64,000 bases of DNA from NCBI GenBank assembly GCA_049322795.1, contig JBMOQH010000008.1, forward strand, positions 349,295 to 413,294, given 5' to 3'. The translations under genes were made by a program, and so were the position numbers. The notes beneath the pieces were generated by a model. That model saw nothing but the letters and a program-made list of their open reading frames with translations, did no database searches and was not told the origin of the DNA. Source of the stretch: Immundisolibacter sp049322795 (GTDB lineage: Bacteria > Pseudomonadota > Gammaproteobacteria > Immundisolibacterales > Immundisolibacteraceae). Below, piece after piece: positions 34,785-42,501 of this stretch (positions are counted from its first letter, which is position 1; the number at the start of each line of letters is the position of its first letter).

Positions 34785-35765
34785 ATGCATCCCGGTCATC
34801 TCCCGCTGCGGCTGCTCGCCGGTGCCTTGTCGCCCGCCGGCGGGCGGGCGCGCCTGTCGGTGCTCATTTATCACCGCGTGCTGGAGCGCCCGGATCCGTA
34901 CCGCGGCGACCCGACGGTGGCGGAATTCGACTGGCAGATGGCGCTGCTGGCGCGCGAGTTCAACGTCTTGCCGCTGGCGGATGCGGTGGCGCGGCTCGCG
35001 GCCGGCAGCTTGCCGGCGCGTGCCGCCTGCGTGAGCTTCGACGATGGTTATCGCGACAACCTGACGCTCGCGGCGCCGGTGCTGCGGCGGCATAGCCTGC
35101 CGGCGACGTTTTTCGTCGCCACCGACTATCTGGACGGCGGCGCCATGTGGAACGACATCCTCATCGACGCCGTGGCCGGCGCCCCGGACGGCGCGCTCGA
35201 TCTGAGCGATGCCGGCTTGCCGCGCTTCGAGCTGACCGACCTCGCCTCGCGCCGGGCCTGCCTGAAAACCCTGCTGCCGGCGGTCAAGCATCTGGACGCC
35301 GGCCGGCGCGCGGACGTGGTCGCGCGGGTCGCCGAGCGCTGCCGGCTGGCGGCGCCGCCGCAGCTGATGTTGACCACGCCGGAACTGAAGACATTGCACG
35401 GGCAGGGCATGGACATCGGCGCCCACACCTGCTCCCACCCCATCCTCACGCGGCAGGACGACGCCGAGGCCCGGCGCGAGCTGGCCGACGGGCGCGACCG
35501 GCTGGCGGCCATCACCGGCCGCGCGCCGCGGCTGTTCGCGTACCCCAACGGCAAGCCCGGCGACGACTACGACGCCCGCCATGTGGCGATGGCCCGCGAG
35601 CTCGGTTTCGCGGCCGCCGTGTGCACGGCCTGGGGCGTGGCGCGGCGGGGGGACGACCCGTTCCAGATTCCGCGCTTCACGCCCTGGGACGCGACGCCGC
35701 TGCGCTTTCACGCGCGCCTGGTGGTCAACCTCGCGCGGCGCGATACCTGGCCGGCGAGGGTTTGA
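34785..35765 (+). CDS. Polysaccharide deacetylase (NodB domain)
   Basis: 326 residues. The NodB catalytic core shows LIYHRVLE (27-34), SFDDGYRDN with the catalytic and metal Asp near residue 86, LPATFFVATDYL and the metal His pair in GAHTCSHPIL near residue 210, then RLFAYPNGKPGDDYD. It removes acetyl groups from N-acetylated glycans; no signal peptide is obvious. It starts 9 bases after the GtrA-like gene, so the two form a small operon for a surface polysaccharide or lipid-linked sugar. Confidence 0.88.
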   Translation: MHPGHLPLRLLAGALSPAGGRARLSVLIYHRVLERPDPYRGDPTVAEFDWQMALLAREFNVLPLADAVARLAAGSLPARAACVSFDDGYRDNLTLAAPVLRRHSLPATFFVATDYLDGGAMWNDILIDAVAGAPDGALDLSDAGLPRFELTDLASRRACLKTLLPAVKHLDAGRRADVVARVAERCRLAAPPQLMLTTPELKTLHGQGMDIGAHTCSHPILTRQDDAEARRELADGRDRLAAITGRAPRLFAYPNGKPGDDYDARHVAMARELGFAAAVCTAWGVARRGDDPFQIPRFTPWDATPLRFHARLVVNLARRDTWPARV

Positions 35766-35813
35766 CCCGCGGCCGGCGCTGCGCGATGCAGCGCCTGCCG
35801 CGAGCCCGCGCGC

Positions 35814-37577
35814 TCAGTGCCCGCCGCCGGGAATCACCGGCACCAGCAGGTGCGAGGCGTGGTCCCGGTCGCGGTACAGCTTGTAGTAGGTGAGCGTCAT
35901 GGACGGCAGCGGGCCCATCACGTTCAGGCGGTGGTGCCAGGGGATGTCGATCGGGTCGCAGGTGGAGATTTCGAGCTCCAGCCGCTCGCCGGGCCGGAAC
36001 ACGTACGAGATGGTCGGGAAGCCGATGGCGTAGTGGTTCACCTCGCCCGGTACCACCGGCTGCGGGTTCACGTGCGGGTGGACGGGGTTCCAGTCGGTGG
36101 ACTGCGCTTCATCCAGCGCCCGGTGCGAGGCCTTGAGCACGCCGCGGCACAGCGGGAAGCGCTCGCCGCCCGGCCCGACCGCCCACAGCTTGGCGATGAA
36201 GGTGGCGTCCGGCTGATCGAGCGCCGCGTGCAGGTTGAGCACCACCGGGCCGGTGATCTCGGTCGGCGCGCTCATCGGCGGCGTCGCGTAGCGCACCGAG
36301 CTGCGTTTGGTGGAGATGATGGGCGGGCGGTGCACCAGCGGGTCGGGCTCGGCGTCGGTGGGCTCGGGCAGCGGCGCCAGCGCCCCGAACGGCCGCAGGT
36401 AGAGCTTCGTCCACTGCGTGCGCGCCAGCGGCCATTCGTGCTCGTAGCGGTACTGGTTGATGCCCATCACGTAGAGGCGGATGGGCGGCTCGTCCATGAT
36501 TCCGGTGTCCACGCCCTTCATCCAGTGGTCGTACCAGCGCAGCGCCTCGTACTTCAGTTCCGGCGGGCCGGGCAGGGCGGTGTGGATGTGGTGGCCGAAG
36601 ATGGCGGCCTTCTTGGGCACGGCCAGCGCGGGGTCGTTGAGGTCGTCCCACACCGCCTGCATGAAGGGCTTGAAAAACGGAATCCAGCAGCTGGCCGTGT
36701 AGACCGGCACCTTGATCTTGCCGACCTTGTCGCGCGAGCGGCGCCGGGCCCAGAAGTCGTCGTTTTCCGGGTGCAGCAGCTGGTCGAAAAAGGCCGTCCT
36801 GCGTCGCGCCAGCAGGCGCGTGTAGTTGCTGTTGAGCGCGATGTCGCGCGTGGCGGCGATGGCGTCGAAGCGCGCTTCGAGCTCCTCCGGCGAATACAGC
36901 TTTTCGGATTCGGACTGCGTGGTGTGGGCCGGGATCTCGCGTTCGAGTTCCCACCAGAACGGCTGGATCACGCCGCCTTCGTACGCCACGCCGTAGAGAT
37001 CATTGGCCGCCTCGTAGGGAAAGATGGCCGCCAGGTGCGGCGGCTGCTGGGCGGCGACGAAGCGCTGGATCATGCCGAACCAGGAGATGCCCATCATGCC
37101 GACCTTGCCGGTGCACCACCCCTGGGCGGCGATCCACTCGACGATGTCGTGGCCGTCCTCCTGCTCCTGCACGCTGAACGGGCCGTTCCAGGCGCCTTCG
37201 GACTTGCCGAGACCCCGCTCGTCCGGGATCACGTACACGTAGCCGCGGCTGACGAAGAACTCGATGTCGCCGGCCTCGACGTTGTGGTCGAACACCCACG
37301 AATTGATGGGCTGGGCCGGGATCGGCACGCTCTGGCTGTCCTTGCCGTAGGCCGACAGCGCCAGCAGGCCGGGGAAGGTGCCCGGTGCATCCGGCCGGAA
37401 CACGTCCGCGCGCAGCACCACGCCGTCGCGCATGGGCACCGCCACGTCGCGCTCCACCACCATGCGGTACTGCGGCTTCGAAAGCTGCTCGACGTTCTTG
37501 AGGTACTGCGCCTGCCAGTAGGCCGGGCGCGGCAGGCTGACTGCCGCCAGCGCGCGTTCGAGTTCGGCGTCGGTCAT
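35814..37577 (-). CDS. CocE/NonD family hydrolase (S15 peptidase-like)
   Basis: 587 residues. The N-terminal part of the alpha/beta-hydrolase (VPMRDGVVLRADVFRP near residue 48), DERGLGKSEGAWN, nucleophile elbow MGISWFGM near residue 165, cap region to about 320, GHHIH as a candidate catalytic His region, and a C-terminal jelly-roll (ITGPVVLNLHAALDQPDATF; YRPGERLELEIS-like segments) are all in the expected order for the X-Pro dipeptidyl-peptidase/CocE superfamily. Members hydrolyse esters or amides of small acids. The ATG at 37577 has GGAG upstream. It stands alone; no pathway can be assigned. Confidence 0.88.
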   Translation of the reverse strand: MTDAELERALAAVSLPRPAYWQAQYLKNVEQLSKPQYRMVVERDVAVPMRDGVVLRADVFRPDAPGTFPGLLALSAYGKDSQSVPIPAQPINSWVFDHNVEAGDIEFFVSRGYVYVIPDERGLGKSEGAWNGPFSVQEQEDGHDIVEWIAAQGWCTGKVGMMGISWFGMIQRFVAAQQPPHLAAIFPYEAANDLYGVAYEGGVIQPFWWELEREIPAHTTQSESEKLYSPEELEARFDAIAATRDIALNSNYTRLLARRRTAFFDQLLHPENDDFWARRRSRDKVGKIKVPVYTASCWIPFFKPFMQAVWDDLNDPALAVPKKAAIFGHHIHTALPGPPELKYEALRWYDHWMKGVDTGIMDEPPIRLYVMGINQYRYEHEWPLARTQWTKLYLRPFGALAPLPEPTDAEPDPLVHRPPIISTKRSSVRYATPPMSAPTEITGPVVLNLHAALDQPDATFIAKLWAVGPGGERFPLCRGVLKASHRALDEAQSTDWNPVHPHVNPQPVVPGEVNHYAIGFPTISYVFRPGERLELEISTCDPIDIPWHHRLNVMGPLPSMTLTYYKLYRDRDHASHLLVPVIPGGGH

Positions 37578-37758
37578 CGTCGTGGTCTCCTCGTGCTTGT
37601 TATGGCTGCCGTGTGGCAGGCGCCATAGTGCCATCCGTGACCACGGGACGGCGCCGGCGCGAGGGGGAGGCCCCTGAACGGGCGGGCTGGGACACTCCCG
37701 CAAGCGAATGTCTCAGCCGTTCCGTTTGCGGTTTTGAAGCGCTTTCGCGCCTGGAAGA

Positions 37759-37792
37759 AGCTGAAAAATCCCGTCCCCGGGATTTTTCAGCT
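37759..37792. terminator. Long A/T-rich hairpin upstream of the CocE gene, behind the haemoglobin gene
   Basis: A 14-bp perfect stem, AGCTGAAAAATCCC (37759-37772) with GGGATTTTTCAGCT (37779-37792), loop GTCCCC. It reads as a terminator-like structure in both directions and, for the minus-strand haemoglobin gene, lies about 50 bases past the stop. Confidence 0.6.
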
Positions 37793-37845
37793 CGGGGCGT
37801 CCTGCCCCGGACGGGAAGCGCTGAATGAATCAGCGCTTCCCTAGC
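37793..37845. repeat. 53-bp palindromic unit, copy A
   Basis: Identical to 45675-45727 over 53 bases. It contains two hairpins: CGGGGC/GCCCCG (37793-37809) and a perfect 12-bp stem GGGAAGCGCTGA (37813-37824) with its complement ending at 37841. The TAG stop of the haemoglobin gene (37841-37843, minus strand) lies in its right end. Confidence 0.9.
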
Positions 37846-38218
37846 TGTTCTTGAGCGCGTCCGCCACGCGACCGAAGGCCGGCTCCAGCATTTGCCGGTA
37901 TTTTTCGTCGATGCCGACGTCGACCATCGCCTGGCGCATGCACTTCATCCACTCGCCGACGGCGCTGTCGTCGATGTGGAAGGGCTTGTGCGCCTTGGCA
38001 ATGCAGGGGCTGCCGCGCTTCTGGATGAACAGCGGCGGCCCGCCCAGCCAGCCCGACAGGTACTCGAACAGCGACTCGCGCACCGGACCGAGATCGGTTT
38101 TGTGCATGGCGCGGATGGTGGCGACCTCGGGGTCGCTGTCCATCAATTCATAAAAGCGCTCGACCAGCTTGCGGACCGTCGCCTCGCCGCCGATCCAGTC
38201 GTACATGGTGTCGCTCAC
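37841..38218 (-). CDS. Group II truncated haemoglobin
   Basis: 125 residues from a GTG at 38218 preceded by GAGG. The family landmarks are YDWIGGEATVRKLVERFYELM, the Gly-rich LSGWLGGPPLF, proximal His in KAHKPFHID and the group II Trp in VGEWMKCMRQAM. Such proteins bind oxygen and nitric oxide and are linked to NO or peroxide detoxification or oxygen handling. The frame extends to 38251, but that segment lacks a start with a ribosome site. The stop codon is supplied by a repeated palindromic unit. Confidence 0.93.
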   Translation of the reverse strand: MSDTMYDWIGGEATVRKLVERFYELMDSDPEVATIRAMHKTDLGPVRESLFEYLSGWLGGPPLFIQKRGSPCIAKAHKPFHIDDSAVGEWMKCMRQAMVDVGIDEKYRQMLEPAFGRVADALKNS

Positions 38219-38310
38219 GGAAACCTCGCGTCTGTGGGGTGTGTTCCGCACGCACTATGCCGGGCGCCGGCGCCGACGGATTGACCGTTGTCAATGTCGG
38301 ACGGGGCCGC

Positions 38311-40134
38311 TCAGGTGGCCTTGTGGCAGGCCACCCGCTGGGCGCCGTCGATCTGCGTTATCGCCGGATAGTCTGCCCGGCAGCGCGCGTCGGCCAGGAC
38401 GCAGCGCGGGTGGTAGTGGCAGCCGGACGGCGGCGCGGAGGGGGAGGGCGGATCGCCGGCGGCGATCGGTGCCGGCGCGGCATCCAGCGCCACCTGCGGC
38501 ACGGCGGCCAGCAGCGCGCGGGTGTAGGGATGACGCGGGTTTTTCAGCACCTGTTCGGCCGGGCCGTGCTCGACGATGCGGCCCAGATACATCACGGCCA
38601 CCTCGTCGGCCAGGTACTCGACCACGCCAAGGTTGTGCGTGATCAGCACGTAGGCAAGCCCAAGCTCCGCCTGCAATTCGCGCAGCAGGTCCAGGATGGC
38701 GGCCTGAATGGACAGATCGAGGGCGCTGGTCGGCTCGTCGCACACCAGCAGGCGCGGTTCGACGGCGAGCGCGCGGGCGATGCTGATGCGCTGGCGCTGG
38801 CCGCCGGAGAACTCGTGCGGGTAGCGCTCGCCGGCATCGGCCGGCAGGCCGACGCGGGCCAGCAGCGCGGCGACGCGCTGTTCGCGCGAGGCCCGCGTGC
38901 CGATGCGAAGCGCGTCGAGCCCCTCGCGCACGATGTCCGTCACGCGCAGGCGCGGGTTGAGCGAGCCGTACGGGTCCTGGAACACGATCTGGAAGTGCCG
39001 GCGCAGCGGTCGCAACCGGCGTGCCGGCAAACTGGCCAGATCGGTGCCCTCGAACTGCACGCTGCCGCCGGTCGGCTCCAGCAGGCGCAGGATGGCGCGC
39101 GCCAGCGTGGTCTTGCCGCAGCCGGATTCGCCGACCACCGCCAGCGTGCGGCCGCGGCGTAACGCGAACGACACGCCGTCCACCGCGCGCACGGCGCCGA
39201 CCGCGCGCTGCAACAGGCCGCGGCGGATGGGGAAGTGGACCTTGACGTCGCGCACGTCGAGCACGGTCGCGGCGTCGGTGGTCGATGACGGCGCCGGTGT
39301 CGCGGGGCGTGCCGCGCCGGTTCCGCTCAGGCTCTGCCCGCGGCGCGAGAAATCCGGCAGCGCGGCGAACAGTGCCTTCGAGTAGGGGTGTTGCGGGGCG
39401 GTGAAGAATTGCTCGCGCGGCGCCTGCTCCACCACCCGGCCGGCCTGCATCACGGACACGTGGTCGGCCATGCGCGCGGCGACGCCCAGATCGTGCGTGA
39501 CCAGCAGCAGGCTCATGCCGCGCGCGCGCTGGAGGCTTTGCAGCAGGTCGAGGATCTGCGCCTGGGTGGTGACGTCGAGCGCCGTGGTCGGCTCGTCGGC
39601 GATCAGCAGTTGCGGGTCGCAGGCCAGCGCCATGGCGATCATGGCGCGCTGTTTCATGCCGCCGGAGAGCTGGTGCGGGTACTCGTCGTAGCGGCGCGCC
39701 GGGTCGGCCATGCCGGTGGCGGCCAGCAACTCCACGCCGCGGGCACGGATGGCGCGCTCGCGGCCGCCCAGATGCCGGCGGATGACCTCGGCGATCTGCG
39801 CGCCGATGCGCATGACCGGATTCAGGCTGGTCATCGGCTCCTGAAAGATCATGCCGATGCGCCGCCCGCGCACCGCGCGCATGGCGGTTTCCGGCAGTGC
39901 GCTGAGGTTCACGCCGTCCAGCCACACCTCGCCGCCGCTCTGGCGCGCGCCGGGCGGCAGCAGGCGCATGACAGACAGCGCCGTCACCGACTTGCCGCTG
40001 CCGGATTCGCCAAGCAGCACCAGCGTCTGGCCGGCCGGCACGGCGAGGCTGACGCCGTCCACGGCCGTGCGGGGACCGCCGGCGGTGCGAAATTCGGTGC
40101 GCAGCTCGCGCACGTCCAGGAGCGGCTGGGTCAT
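38311..40134 (-). CDS. Peptide-type ABC transporter ATPase with two fused ATP-binding domains (YejF/NppD-like)
   Basis: 607 residues with two complete OppD/OppF-like cassettes. First: GESGSGKSVTAL, Q-loop FQEPMTSLNPVM, signature LSGGMKQR and IADEPTTALD. Second (from about residue 320): GESGCGKTTLAR, FQDPYGSLNPRL, FSGGQRQR and CDEPTSALDLS. It ends with the oligopeptide-ATPase tail carrying Cys residues (CHYHPRCVLADARCRADYP) and GAQRVACHKAT. It powers the two permeases encoded upstream; its ATG overlaps the permease stop (ATGA). The operon position right after fabI matches the npp peptide transporter of Pseudomonas aeruginosa as I recall it. Confidence 0.93.
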   Translation of the reverse strand: MTQPLLDVRELRTEFRTAGGPRTAVDGVSLAVPAGQTLVLLGESGSGKSVTALSVMRLLPPGARQSGGEVWLDGVNLSALPETAMRAVRGRRIGMIFQEPMTSLNPVMRIGAQIAEVIRRHLGGRERAIRARGVELLAATGMADPARRYDEYPHQLSGGMKQRAMIAMALACDPQLLIADEPTTALDVTTQAQILDLLQSLQRARGMSLLLVTHDLGVAARMADHVSVMQAGRVVEQAPREQFFTAPQHPYSKALFAALPDFSRRGQSLSGTGAARPATPAPSSTTDAATVLDVRDVKVHFPIRRGLLQRAVGAVRAVDGVSFALRRGRTLAVVGESGCGKTTLARAILRLLEPTGGSVQFEGTDLASLPARRLRPLRRHFQIVFQDPYGSLNPRLRVTDIVREGLDALRIGTRASREQRVAALLARVGLPADAGERYPHEFSGGQRQRISIARALAVEPRLLVCDEPTSALDLSIQAAILDLLRELQAELGLAYVLITHNLGVVEYLADEVAVMYLGRIVEHGPAEQVLKNPRHPYTRALLAAVPQVALDAAPAPIAAGDPPSPSAPPSGCHYHPRCVLADARCRADYPAITQIDGAQRVACHKAT

Positions 40135-41527
40135 GGGCGGTGATTGGCCTCGCGGGGGTCCAGCGCGTCGCGCAGGGCGTCGGCCAGCAGGTTGGCCGGC
40201 AGCACCAGCCCCAGCATGAACACGAAGGCGGCCGCCAGCGACCACCACACGGCCGGCTCGCGGGCGAGCTCCAGGCGCGCGGTGTTGATCATGTTGCCGA
40301 ACGAGGCGGTGCCGGGGTCGACGCCCACGCCGACGTAGGACAGCACCGCCTCGGCCAGCACCAGGCCGCTGAAGTCGATCACCGCCGTCAGCAGCACCAG
40401 GTGCATCAGGTTGGGCCACAGGTGACGGGTGACGATGCGCCAGCGTGGCTGGCCAAGGGCGCTCGCCGACTGCACGTATTCGAGTTCGCGCAGCTTGAGC
40501 GCCTCGCCGCGCAGCAAGCGGCACAGGCCGATCCAGCCGGTGGCGCCGAGGATCAGGCACAGCGCCGTCAGGCGCACATCGGCCCGCGTTTGCACGTCGG
40601 CGAAGGCGGTCAGTTGCTGGTCCATGTACAGGTCGAGCGTCAGCACGGCGGCGGCGATCAGCAGCACGCCGGGGATGGCGTTCAGCGTCGCGTAAAGGTA
40701 CTGGACCAGATCGTCCACGCGGCCGCCGAAATAGCCCGCCGCCGTGCCGAGCAGCAGCGCCAGCGGCAGGGCCAGCAGCAGGCTGCCGCTGCCGATGACG
40801 ACGCCGGTGCGGATGCTCTTCAGGCTCAGGTACAGCACGTCCTGGCCGACCTTGTCGGTGCCGAGCACGTGATAGCCGCCGGCCAGCGCCAGCACGGCGG
40901 CGGCGCCGACGACGAGCACGGCCGCGCACAGCAGCGCGCTGCGCCAGGCGAAGTCGGTCTCGCCGCGCAGCAGGCGGCGCGCGGCCGCGGCAAACGGCAG
41001 GCGATGCCNNNNNNNNNNGCCGCCAGCAGCAGCGACACCGCAAGACCGGCGGCGATGGCCGGCAGCAGGCGCGCCCGCAGATCGGCGGCCCGCGCTTCGG
41101 GGCCGGCCAGATGCGCGCCGCCGTGCGCAAGGCGGGGATACACGCGCGCCAGCCGGCCATCGGCGTCGGTCACCGTCTCGCGGGTGAAGCTGTGCAGCGC
41201 GAGCGGGGCCGAGTAGGTCGTTTCGGTCTGCGCGCGCAGCGGCCCGACCAGCCGGTCGAGCACCGATTCGACGGTGGTGCTGTAGCGGCCGGGGGCGTCC
41301 GCAAGGGGCGCGCGAAAGTGCATCGAATCGAGCAGGGCCACCGTGATATAGGGCAGCAGGAACACCAGCGAACCCATGGCCATCGGCCGGCGCGCCACGG
41401 CGCGAAACGCGGCGGCCAGTCGCGGCGTGCGCTGCGCCCGCCACAGCATGAGGCCGGCCGCCGCGACAATGGCCCACAGCAGGAGGTCGGTGGTCAGCAG
41501 CACCGGCTGGAACGGCAGGCCCGTCAC
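40131..41527 (-). CDS. Peptide-type ABC transporter permease (YejE/DppC-like), contains an assembly gap
   Basis: The GTG at 41527 overlaps the stop of the first permease (GTGA) and the stop overlaps the ATPase start (ATGA). The first part (about 170 codons) has membrane segments and a periplasmic stretch (FTRETVTDADGRLARVYPRLA). After ten Ns at 41009-41018 the protein resumes in another frame with HVLGTDKVGQDVLYLSLKSIRT and the EAA loop region ALGQPRWRIVTRHLWPNLMH, typical for DppC-type subunits. Because the gap length is arbitrary, the frame change is an artefact and the true gene is probably intact. Total length would be over 460 residues, longer than common DppC. Confidence 0.8.
41009..41018. 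other. Assembly gap (10 N)
   Basis: Ten undetermined bases inside the second permease gene; the real number of missing bases is unknown. Confidence 0.99.
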
Positions 41528-42501
41528 GTCAGGCGCACCCGCGGGTCGGCCAGCGTGTAGGCCACATCGGTGAGCAGCAGGCCGACCAGGTACAGCACCG
41601 CGCCCAGGAACACCATGGCGCGCACGATGGAAAAGTCCTGGCTCTGGATGGCGTCGATGGTGTAACTGCCAAGGCCCGGGATGGCGAAAAACGATTCGGT
41701 GAGCAGGCTGCCCATGAACAGCAGCGGAATCACCGCCACCACGCCGGTCAGGATGGGGATCGCCGCGTTGCGCAGCACGTGCCGGCCAAGCACGGCGCCT
41801 TCGGCGAGACCCTTGGCGCGGGCGGTGCGGACATAGTCCTTGCCGGCTTCTTCCAGAAACAGCAGTCGGTACCAGCGCACACCGCCGCCAATGCCGGACA
41901 CCACGCCCACCAGCAGCGGCAGGATGAGGAACCTGAGCGCGCCCAGACCGTCCTGCCAGCCGGACACCGGCGCCAGGTTCAGCAGCTTGGCGACCACGTA
42001 TTGCGCGCCGATGATGTAGAACAGCGTCGAGATCGACATGCCGATCACGGCCAGCAGCACGGCGGCGCGTTCGAGCCCGCTGCCGCGCACGAACACCACG
42101 CCGAGCGCCAGCGTGATGTTGGTCAGCAGCCCCAGCACCAGCCCCGGCAGGGCGATGGCAAGGCTGGGCCACATGCGCTCGCGGATGTCGCGGCCGATGT
42201 CGCGGCCATCGTCGGCGCGACCGAAATCGAACACCAGCAGGCGGGCCGACTTCTCGAAGAAGATGGTCCGCGTGAAGCGTTCGACGCCCGCCGCGTCGGG
42301 CGCGTACAGCAGCGGGCGATCGTAGCCGTGCGCGCGCTTCCAGGCGTCGATGGCTTCCGTAGTGACGTGCTTGTTGCCCAGGTGCAGGCGCGCCATGTCG
42401 TCCGGGCTGTTGACCACGAAGAACAGCATGAAGGTGAGCAGGTTCACGCCGATCAGGATCGGCACCGCGTACAGCAGGCGGCGCAGCAGGTAGGCCGTCA
42501 T
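41524..42501 (-). CDS. Peptide-type ABC transporter permease (YejB/DppB-like)
   Basis: 325 residues with about six membrane helices, beginning MTAYLLRRLLYAVPILIGVN, the standard DppB-type start. The EAA loop is DYVRTARAKGLAEGAVLGRHVLRN and a conserved SLLTESFFAIPGLGSY follows. It forms the inner-membrane channel with the second permease. Its ATG overlaps the stop of the binding-protein gene, so the four transporter genes are chained by overlaps. Confidence 0.93.
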   Translation of the reverse strand: MTAYLLRRLLYAVPILIGVNLLTFMLFFVVNSPDDMARLHLGNKHVTTEAIDAWKRAHGYDRPLLYAPDAAGVERFTRTIFFEKSARLLVFDFGRADDGRDIGRDIRERMWPSLAIALPGLVLGLLTNITLALGVVFVRGSGLERAAVLLAVIGMSISTLFYIIGAQYVVAKLLNLAPVSGWQDGLGALRFLILPLLVGVVSGIGGGVRWYRLLFLEEAGKDYVRTARAKGLAEGAVLGRHVLRNAAIPILTGVVAVIPLLFMGSLLTESFFAIPGLGSYTIDAIQSQDFSIVRAMVFLGAVLYLVGLLLTDVAYTLADPRVRLT

